A stretch of DNA of 64,000 bases from Carideicomes alvinocaridis (GTDB lineage: Bacteria > Pseudomonadota > Alphaproteobacteria > Rhodobacterales > Rhodobacteraceae): NCBI GenBank assembly GCA_005473895.2, contig SRJI02000005.1, positions 103,829-167,828 of the forward strand. The letters run 5' to 3'. Made by a program: the position numbers and the translations under genes. Positions 58,061-64,000 of the stretch are shown here, one piece after another; the first letter of the stretch is position 1, and the number at the start of each line of letters is the position of its first letter. The notes beneath the pieces were generated by a model. It had not been told where the DNA came from and did not search any database. It was given only the letters and a program-made list of their open reading frames with translations.

Positions 58061-58786
58061 CTACAATCCCTTCCGCCCGCGTATCGCCTTGAGCGCCAGC
58101 GGCAGCCCCGCCAGCGCGCAGAGCCCGAGCAGGGGCAGCAGGATCTGCGGCTCGAAGATCAGGCCCCAATCCGGCGTACCGCCCTGTTCGAACACCTCGC
58201 CCAGCCCGGCGCCCACGGAGGTATAGACCAGCGCGCCCGGGATGATCCCGAGAAAGGTGGCGATCACGTAGCGCCACAACGGCACCCCGACCAGCGCCGG
58301 CACGAGGTTGGCGACAAAGAAGGGCACCGCCGGTACCAGCCGGATCAGGAACAGCATCTCCCACTGGCTGTCGTCGATGCCGCGCTTGATGCGGCGGACC
58401 AGCCCATCGGAGGCATCCATCCGCGCGGCCAGCGCCTCGCCCAGCCCGGCGCGGGCGGCGAGAAAGATCAGCGCAGCCCCGATGGTCGCCGCCGTCACGT
58501 TGAGGAGGACGCCGGGAAAGAGGCCGAACAGGAAGCCGCCGGTGAGCGTCGCCAGCAGCGCCCCGGGAAGGGAGAAGGCGACGATGGCCGCATAGGCGGC
58601 GACGAAGACGGCCATGGCGGAAAGGTAATGCGCATCCCGGAAGGCGAGCAGCGTCTCGCGATTGTCGCGCAGCGCCTCGAAGCTCAGCTCGTCGCGCAGC
58701 AGGACAAAGCCCGCCACCGCGACCAATGCCACCAGCAGAAGCGGCAAGCGCCGCAAAAGGGCGCCGGATCGGTCATGCTCAGCCAT
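58061..58786 (-). CDS. TVP38/TMEM64 family (DedA-like/VTT) membrane protein
   Basis: A 241-residue inner-membrane protein with five to six hydrophobic helices. Family hallmarks are FSLPGALLATLTGGFLFGLFPGVLLNVTAATIGAALIFLAAR and the conserved FLIRLVPAVPFFVANLVPALVGVPLWRYVIATFLGIIPGALVYTSVGAGLG (the [F/Y]-L-x-R-x3-x-P-F and GxxPGxxxY motifs). VTT-domain proteins are linked to lipid scrambling or ion exchange. It is the upstream partner of the flavoprotein gene in a two-gene operon. Confidence 0.85.
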   Translation of the reverse strand: MAEHDRSGALLRRLPLLLVALVAVAGFVLLRDELSFEALRDNRETLLAFRDAHYLSAMAVFVAAYAAIVAFSLPGALLATLTGGFLFGLFPGVLLNVTAATIGAALIFLAARAGLGEALAARMDASDGLVRRIKRGIDDSQWEMLFLIRLVPAVPFFVANLVPALVGVPLWRYVIATFLGIIPGALVYTSVGAGLGEVFEQGGTPDWGLIFEPQILLPLLGLCALAGLPLALKAIRGRKGL

Positions 58787-58983
58787 TCCAGGATCCTGCG
58801 GTTCATGGTGCCTGCAGCAGACATGCCCCGGATCGGCTGCCGGGGACAGGTCGATCACGCGGGCTTGACCGGCGGCGGCCCGAACCGTGAGCCGGCGCGC
58901 CCGTCTTCACGGGAATTGAAACATCCGGGGCAAGTTTGGTCGCGATCCGGCGCGATTTGTTGCAGATCCGGGGCCGGAGGCGT

Positions 58984-59012
58984 TTGACATGCGGCGGGCG
59001 CCCTCCTATAGA
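58984..59012 (+). promoter_or_regulatory. Sigma70-type promoter of rpmH
   Basis: TTGACA and TATAGA are separated by exactly 17 bases, 91 bases before the rpmH ATG. This is the best consensus promoter in the window, fitting a highly expressed ribosomal protein gene. The rest of the 58787-59102 gap shows no gene. Confidence 0.8.
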
Positions 59013-59102
59013 CCGGGCTTCGAATTCCCGGATCGCCGCGAATCCGCCCCGCCCGTGCGGCGCGGCCGGCCCGACACGACACGACACGACGGAGTAGACG
59101 CG

Positions 59103-59237
59103 ATGAAACGCACCTATCAACCTTCGAACCTGGTCCGCAAGCGGCGCCACGGTTTCCGCGCGCGCATGGCCACCAAGGCCGGCCGCAAGATCCTCAATGC
59201 CCGCCGCGCCCGCGGCCGGAAATCGCTGAGCGCCTGA
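59103..59237 (+). CDS. rpmH: 50S ribosomal protein L34
   Basis: 44 residues, [22 protein letters not shown] followed by [22 protein letters not shown], the complete and very conserved bL34 sequence. It is part of the large ribosomal subunit. It leads the rpmH-rnpA-yidD cluster that is conserved across bacteria. Confidence 0.98.
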
Positions 59238-59408
59238 TCCGCGCTGCCGCTCCCGCCCGCGTGGCGGGGTCGGCCCCGGTGAAATGCCGGGCGTGACTTG
59301 AAGCGACCGCCGGAGGCCCCGCTCGCCAGAGGGGGGACCACCCCCGGCGGTTTCGTCGTGTTCGCCCCCCATCGCGGGGGACGAGCCTGCCACCGGAAAG
59401 GGCCGGCC

Positions 59409-59753
59409 ATGCCCGCGCTGGACACCATACGCAAACGTCCCGATTTCCTGGCCGCCGCGCGGGCCCGCCGCCAGGGCATGCCCGGGATGATGGTGCAGGC
59501 CCGGCGCCGGTCCGACGGGGATCCGGCGATCCGCCTGGGCGTCACCTGTTCCAAGAAGATCGGCAATGCCGTGGCCCGCAACCGGGCCAAGCGCCGGCTG
59601 CGCGAAGCGGCCCGCGCCGCGCTGGCCGCGGGCGGGCGGCCCGGCTGGGATTACGTGCTGATCGGGCGGCCGGGGGTCACCATATCACGCGACTTTGCCG
59701 CGCTCACCGACGATCTGCGCCAGGCGCTGGCCCGCCTGCACCGCGACGGATGA
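59409..59753 (+). CDS. rnpA: Ribonuclease P protein component
   Basis: A 114-residue basic protein. The family signature is [27 protein letters not shown], the RNR motif that binds RNase P RNA, preceded by [29 protein letters not shown]. It helps RNase P process tRNA 5' ends. I used the ATG after GGAAAGGGCCGGCC. A TTG 111 bases upstream would add a Pro/Gly-rich extension and cannot be excluded. It overlaps yidD by four bases. Confidence 0.93.
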   Translation: MPALDTIRKRPDFLAAARARRQGMPGMMVQARRRSDGDPAIRLGVTCSKKIGNAVARNRAKRRLREAARAALAAGGRPGWDYVLIGRPGVTISRDFAALTDDLRQALARLHRDG

Positions 59754-59971
59754 GCCCGCTCGCCCACCTGGTGGCGCTGCCGGTCCGGGGCTACCGGCTG
59801 CTCTTTTCGCCCTGGGTCGGCCATGGCTGCCGCTTCCAGCCCACCTGTTCCGCCTATGCGCTCGAAGCGCTCGAGAAACACGGCGCCATCAAGGGCACCT
59901 GGCTGACGACCCGGCGGGTGCTGCGCTGCCATCCCTGGGGCGGATCAGGGATCGATAACGTCCCCGACTGA
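59750..59971 (+). CDS. yidD: Membrane protein insertion efficiency factor YidD
   Basis: 73 residues with the YidD pattern: [59 protein letters not shown], including the conserved CRFxPTCSxYAxEA and RCHPWxxGGxDPVP-like motifs. It assists YidC-dependent membrane insertion. The ATGA overlap with rnpA is the usual arrangement. Confidence 0.95.
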   Translation: MSPLAHLVALPVRGYRLLFSPWVGHGCRFQPTCSAYALEALEKHGAIKGTWLTTRRVLRCHPWGGSGIDNVPD

Positions 59972-60099
59972 GTTACCGGAAGGAGGGCGGACCCCGTCCC
60001 TCACCCGCCGTCCGGAGTTCCTCCGGGCCGAAGAGGCCGGCCACCCTTGCCCCCGGCCGGCGGTTCTTGTTGAAGTGGCCGTTCCGACCGGAGGTTCCC

Positions 60100-61098
60100 A
60101 TGCGCCTGATCTGCACTGTCCTGCTGTGGCTGGGCCTTGCCCTGCCCGCCCTGGCCGCCTGCGAGGGGCAGGACCTGCGCGCCGGCCTCGACGCCGAGGA
60201 ACGCGCCTTCATGGCGGAGCGGCTGGAGGGCATGCCCTATCCGCGCGGAAACCATTGGCGCGCCACCCGGGGCGACAGCGTGCTTCACCTGGTGGGCACC
60301 ATGCATCTCGACGACCCGCGCCACGGCCCGGTGGCCGAGCGGCTGGCGCCTCTCGTCTCCGGCGCCCGCCTGCTGCTGGTGGAGATGGCGCCGGCGGAGC
60401 AGGAAAAGCTCCTCTCTGCCATGGCGGAGCAACCCGGCCTGCTGACGCTGGAGGCCGGGCCGAGCCTGATCGACCGGATGGACGAAACCGAGTGGCAACG
60501 CCTGGCCGAGGCCGCGCGAAGCCGCGGCGTGCCCGCCTTCATGGCGGCCAAGTTCCGGCCCTGGTACCTGATGATGCTGCTCTCAACCCCGCCCTGCGCC
60601 ACGCCCTCGCCCGGCGAGGTGCCCGAGGGGCTGGACCAGAGGCTGATGGATCTCGCGAAGGACGCCGCGGTGCCGGTGCGCTCGCTCGAGGATTACGACA
60701 CCGTCTTCCGGATCTTCGAGGAGATTCCCATGGCCGAGCAGCTGGAGATGCTGCGCGGCGCGCTCATGCCGAAAGGTATGCAGGAAGACGCCTTTGCCAC
60801 CATGCTCGACGCCTATTTCGACCAGGAGCTGGGCCAGGCCTACCTGCTGGGCCGGATCGTGGGCACGCGGCAGGGCGACCTGTCCGAGGCCGAGCTTGAC
60901 CGCATCTTTGCCGAAACCCGCGACACCATGCTGACCGCGCGCAACGAGGCGTGGATGCCCAGGATCCTGGACGCGCTGGACCGCCCGGGCGAGGGGCCGG
61001 TCGTCGTGGCGGTGGGCGGCGCGCACCTGATCGGGGCCGAGGGCCTGCCCGCCCTGCTGGAAGCTCGGGGCTTCCGGCTGGAACGGGCGGCGTTCTGA
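60100..61098 (+). CDS. TraB/GumN family protein
   Basis: A 332-residue exported protein with a signal peptide (MRLICTVLLWLGLALPALAAC; the Ala-Ala-Cys could be a lipobox). Family motifs are LHLVGTMHLDDPRH near the start, LLLVEMAPAE, and the C-terminal VVVAVGGAHLIGAEGLPALLEARGF. The paired GxxH and GxxHL motifs are the presumed metal/active site of the TraB/PrgY/GumN fold, proposed to be a metal-dependent peptidase-like enzyme. The start is set by GGAGGTTCCC. The gene is separate from yidD and convergent with the M3 peptidase. Confidence 0.85.
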   Translation: MRLICTVLLWLGLALPALAACEGQDLRAGLDAEERAFMAERLEGMPYPRGNHWRATRGDSVLHLVGTMHLDDPRHGPVAERLAPLVSGARLLLVEMAPAEQEKLLSAMAEQPGLLTLEAGPSLIDRMDETEWQRLAEAARSRGVPAFMAAKFRPWYLMMLLSTPPCATPSPGEVPEGLDQRLMDLAKDAAVPVRSLEDYDTVFRIFEEIPMAEQLEMLRGALMPKGMQEDAFATMLDAYFDQELGQAYLLGRIVGTRQGDLSEAELDRIFAETRDTMLTARNEAWMPRILDALDRPGEGPVVVAVGGAHLIGAEGLPALLEARGFRLERAAF

Positions 61099-61114
61099 GC
61101 GTCGGTGCCCTCGT

Positions 61115-63136
61115 TCAGGCCGCCAGCCCCCGCCCGCGCAGCAGCGCCTCCACCCCCGGCATGCGACCGCGGAAGGCGGTGTAAAGCTCCTCGGCCTCGC
61201 GCGACCCGCCGGTCGACAGGATGTTCTGCAGCAGCCGCTCCGCCGTGGCCGGGTCGAAGGCATCGCCCGCCTCCTCGAAGGCCTCGAACGCGTCGGCATC
61301 CATGACCTCGGACCACATGTAGCTGTAATAGCCCGAGGAATAGCCGTCGCCCGCGAAGACATGGGCGAAATGCGGCGCCGCGTGGCGCATCCCGATGGCG
61401 CGCGGCATGCCGATCCGGTCCAGCGTGGCCTGCTGCGCCGCCATCGGGTCAGCCGGTGCGGCCCCGTCGTGGAAGTCGAGATCGACCAGCGCCGAGGCCA
61501 CGTATTCCACCGTCTGGAACCCCTGGTCGAAATTCGCCGCCTGCAGCACCTTCTCCAGCATGTCGCGCGGCATCGGCTCGCCTGTCTCGGCATGGGTGGC
61601 GAAGCGGTCCAGCACCTCGGGCACTTCCAGCCAGTGCTCGTAGAGCTGGGAGGGCAGTTCGACGAAATCCCGCGCCACCGAGGTGCCGGAGATCGATTCG
61701 TAAGTCACGTCCGACAGGATCTGGTGCAGCGCATGGCCGAACTCGTGGAACAGCGTGCGCGCGTCGTCGTAGGACAAGAGCGCCGGCTGCCCCGCCTTGG
61801 GCTTGGCGAAGTTGCAGACGTTGATCACCACAGGCGCCTGTTCCCGCGGGAACTTCGCCTGCCCCCGCATGGCCGAACACCAGGCGCCCGAGCGCTTGGA
61901 GCCGCGGGCAAAGTAGTCGCCGATGAAGACCGCCTTGTGCGTCCCGTCCTGCAGCACCTCCCAGGCCCGGCAATCGGGGTGGTAGAGCGGCACGTCCAAC
62001 GGCCGGAACTCCAGCCCGAACAGGCGGTTGGCGCAGTCGAAGGCGGCCTCGATCATCCGGTCGAGCTGCAGGTAGGGTTTCAGCGCCGCGTCGTCGAGGT
62101 CGTGCTCCGCCTTGCGCCGCCGCTCCGCGTAGTAGCGCCAGTCCCAGGGCTCCAGCGCACCGTTGATGCCGTCCTCCTGCATCATGGCGGTCAGCACTTC
62201 GGCATCCGCGTCGGCCTGCGCCTTGGCTGGGGCCCAGACCGCCATCAGCAGGTCGCGCACCCGCTCCGGAGTCTTGGCCATCTCGGTTTCCAGCTTGAAG
62301 GCGGCAAAGCTGTCATAGCCCAGCAGCTTCGCCCGCTCCTCGCGCAGGGCCAGCACCTCGGCGGCGATGTCGCGGTTGTCGGTCTCGCCGCCATTGGCGC
62401 CCCGCGCGGCCCAGGCGCGCCAGGCCTCCTCGCGCAGCTCGCGGCGGGGGGAATATTGCAGGAAGGGCACGATCAGCGAGCGCGACAGCGTGATCACCGG
62501 GCCGTCCGCGCCCTTCTCCTCGCCCGCGGCCCAGGCGGCGTCGCGCAAAAAGGCAGGCAGCTCCGCCGCGGCATCCTCCGGGAGCGCCATGGACCAGCCC
62601 GCCTCTTCCGCCAGCAGGTTCTGGGTGAACTGGGTGCCCAGCACGGCGAGCCGCGCCTTGATCTCCTTCATCCGGGTCTCTTCCGCGCCGGTCAGCGCCG
62701 CACCCGCCCGGACAAAGCCGCGATGGGTGAGCATCAGGATGCGCTGCTGCTCGTCGGTCAGGTCGAGGCTGTCCCGCGCCTCCAACAGCTGGCGGACCCG
62801 GTCGTAAAGCGCCTTGTTGCCGAAAATCTCGGACGAATGCGCGGCCAGCCGGGGGGAGAAGTCGCGCTGCAGCGCCTGCCGCTCGGGATTGCTGTCCGCG
62901 CCCGCCATGGTGAAGAAGACCGACAGTACCTTGTCCAGCGCCTCGCCCGCGGCCTCCATCGCCTCGATCGTGTTGGCGAAGGTCGCCGCCTCCGGGTTCT
63001 CCGCGATGGCCTTGATCTCGCGCCGGTGCTCCTCCAGCGCGATGTCGAAGGCGGGGGCGAAATCCGCGTCCTCGATCCGGTCGAAGGGGGCGAGGTCGAA
63101 GCGCGTGGTCCAGTCGTCGAGCAGGGGGTTGGTCAT
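61115..63136 (-). CDS. M3 family metallopeptidase (oligopeptidase A/Dcp-like)
   Basis: A 673-residue zinc peptidase of normal length. The active-site motif is ARTLFHEFGHALHQIL (HExxH), followed by FVELPSQLYEHWL with the downstream glutamate ligand. The N-terminal helical half (FDLAPFDRIEDADFAPAFDIALEEHRREI) matches oligopeptidase A/Dcp. It degrades short peptides in the cytoplasm. The RDMLEKVLQAANFDQGFQTVEYVASALVDLDFH and GYSSGYYSYMWSEVMDADAF stretches are conserved C-terminal features. Confidence 0.92.
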   Translation of the reverse strand: MTNPLLDDWTTRFDLAPFDRIEDADFAPAFDIALEEHRREIKAIAENPEAATFANTIEAMEAAGEALDKVLSVFFTMAGADSNPERQALQRDFSPRLAAHSSEIFGNKALYDRVRQLLEARDSLDLTDEQQRILMLTHRGFVRAGAALTGAEETRMKEIKARLAVLGTQFTQNLLAEEAGWSMALPEDAAAELPAFLRDAAWAAGEEKGADGPVITLSRSLIVPFLQYSPRRELREEAWRAWAARGANGGETDNRDIAAEVLALREERAKLLGYDSFAAFKLETEMAKTPERVRDLLMAVWAPAKAQADADAEVLTAMMQEDGINGALEPWDWRYYAERRRKAEHDLDDAALKPYLQLDRMIEAAFDCANRLFGLEFRPLDVPLYHPDCRAWEVLQDGTHKAVFIGDYFARGSKRSGAWCSAMRGQAKFPREQAPVVINVCNFAKPKAGQPALLSYDDARTLFHEFGHALHQILSDVTYESISGTSVARDFVELPSQLYEHWLEVPEVLDRFATHAETGEPMPRDMLEKVLQAANFDQGFQTVEYVASALVDLDFHDGAAPADPMAAQQATLDRIGMPRAIGMRHAAPHFAHVFAGDGYSSGYYSYMWSEVMDADAFEAFEEAGDAFDPATAERLLQNILSTGGSREAEELYTAFRGRMPGVEALLRGRGLAA

Positions 63137-63202
63137 GGCGGATCTCCTTTGGCGGGAACCTATGCCTCGCCGGGGCCGAATGTAAGATGGGGCGCGGCCG
63201 CG

Positions 63203-64000
63203 TCAGGGGGCGCTGCCGCAGACCGGGCAGGCAGGATCGCGCCTGAGCGTGACCTTGCGCGTCTCCGACCAGAGTGCGTCGTAGATCAGCATCTCGCCTC
63301 TGAGCGGCGCCCCCGCCCCGGTGATCAGCTTGACCGCCTCGCCCGCCATCATGGCGCCCACCACGCCCGGCAGCGTGCCCACCACCCCCGCCTCGGCGCA
63401 GGAGGGGGCGAGGCCCGGCGCGGGGCGCTCGGGGAAGATGCAGGCATAGCAGGGTGCGCCATGGGCCGGATCGAAGACGCTCAGCTGCCCTTCCCACTGG
63501 CTGAGCGCGCCCGACACCAGCGGCACGCCGGCTGCCACGCAGGCCGCGTTTGCGAGGTAGCGGGCGTCGAAATTGTCGGTGCCGTCCAGCACCATGTCGT
63601 ACTCCGCCACCAGATCCCGCGCGATGCCGGGCTCGAAGCTGCGATGGTAGGGGCGAACCTCGACGTGGGGGTTGAGCGCACGGATGGCTTCCTCGGCGGA
63701 AAAGACCTTGGGCATGCCGATGCGGGCATCGGTGTGGATCACCTGCCGCTGGAGGTTCGACAGGTCGACCACGTCCGCATCGATCACCCCGAGCCGCCCC
63801 ACCCCCGCCGCGGCGAGGTATTGCAGCGCGGGCGAGCCCAGGCCCCCGGCGCCCAGCACCAGCACCTTGGCGGATTTCAGCGCCTTCTGCCCCGGCCCGC
63901 CGACCTCGCGCAACACGATGTGGCGGGCATAGCGCTCCAGCTCGGCCTCGCTGAACCGGTCCGGGCGCGGCTCGGGCGCGGCGGCGCCGTCGCGGGCCCG
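63203..64000 (-). CDS. MoeB/ThiF/HesA-type adenylyltransferase, 5' end beyond the window
   Basis: At least 266 codons are visible, open to the window edge; the start codon may lie outside. The N-terminal FSEAELERYARHIVLREVGGPGQKALKSAKVLVLGAGGLGSPALQYLAAAGVG contains the E1-like ATP-binding GxGxxG. DLSNLQRQVIHTDARIG and MVLDGTDNFDARYLAN follow, with the CxxC zinc pairs YACIFPE and ACPVCGS. Such enzymes adenylate the C-terminal Gly of MoaD or ThiS for molybdopterin or thiamine synthesis. No rhodanese domain is visible at the C-terminus. MoeB is the more likely role. Confidence 0.88.
   Translation of the reverse strand, partial: RARDGAAAPEPRPDRFSEAELERYARHIVLREVGGPGQKALKSAKVLVLGAGGLGSPALQYLAAAGVGRLGVIDADVVDLSNLQRQVIHTDARIGMPKVFSAEEAIRALNPHVEVRPYHRSFEPGIARDLVAEYDMVLDGTDNFDARYLANAACVAAGVPLVSGALSQWEGQLSVFDPAHGAPCYACIFPERPAPGLAPSCAEAGVVGTLPGVVGAMMAGEAVKLITGAGAPLRGEMLIYDALWSETRKVTLRRDPACPVCGSAP

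Noticed and set aside
58787..59102. Possible chromosomal replication origin near rpmH
   Set aside because: No cluster of DnaA boxes and no dnaA/dnaN genes; the rpmH promoter accounts for the region.

Overview
The window is a piece of a high-GC alphaproteobacterial chromosome, most likely Rhodobacteraceae. Core genes sit at both ends: a TRAP solute receptor, xylose catabolism genes, rpmH-rnpA-yidD, a TraB-like protein, an M3 peptidase and a MoeB/ThiF enzyme. The roughly 44 kb between them (about 11.3-55.1 kb) is an integrated mobile island of lower and uneven GC that ends against a tRNA-Arg(ACG) gene.

Left core (1-11.3 kb). Minus-strand genes encode a crotonase-fold enzyme, a TRAP substrate-binding protein and a fumarylacetoacetate-hydrolase-family enzyme, divergent from a MarR regulator; this resembles an aromatic or organic-acid catabolic locus. 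A Gfo/Idh/MocA oxidoreductase follows, then a translationally coupled sugar operon (xylulokinase, xylose isomerase, aldose 1-epimerase), a THUMP RNA methyltransferase and a DUF481 outer-membrane protein.

Island. It reads as two related mobilisable modules in tandem, each with the order [small ORF - MobC-like protein - relaxase] - cargo - [type IV coupling protein]. Module 1 (about 13.4-26.1 kb) is decayed: its relaxase stops after about 54 residues and its coupling protein is cut at the 3' end. Its cargo is a Gabija-like GajA/GajB pair, a frameshifted MmeI-like type IIL restriction-modification enzyme, a minus-strand block of small membrane or secreted proteins, and remnants. A KAP NTPase follows the broken coupling protein. 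Module 2 (about 28.7-55.1 kb) keeps an intact relaxase, coupling protein and large serine recombinase. Its cargo is a secreted RTX metalloprotease with a TIMP/NTR-like neighbour, ArdC antirestriction protein, an EcoRII-like restriction system (C5 methyltransferase - Vsr - restriction enzyme) followed by an ABC-type ATPase, and a compact four-gene cassette built around a QueC-like PP-loop enzyme.

The most interesting items are the four-gene cassette at 45738-49444 (unknown helical protein, QueC-like enzyme, XRE-ImmA/IrrE metallopeptidase, PIN-like protein) and a structured intergenic element present in both modules whose stems show compensatory changes. The cassette does not match the canonical QatABCD or type IV CBASS layouts as I know them.

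Right core (55.1-64 kb). After tRNA-Arg come a sensor histidine kinase, a flavin disulfide oxidoreductase with a TVP38/TMEM64 membrane protein, rpmH-rnpA-yidD behind a clear sigma70-type promoter, a TraB/GumN-family protein, an M3 peptidase and a MoeB-like enzyme that runs off the window. All functions are read from sequence motifs; no database search was possible.
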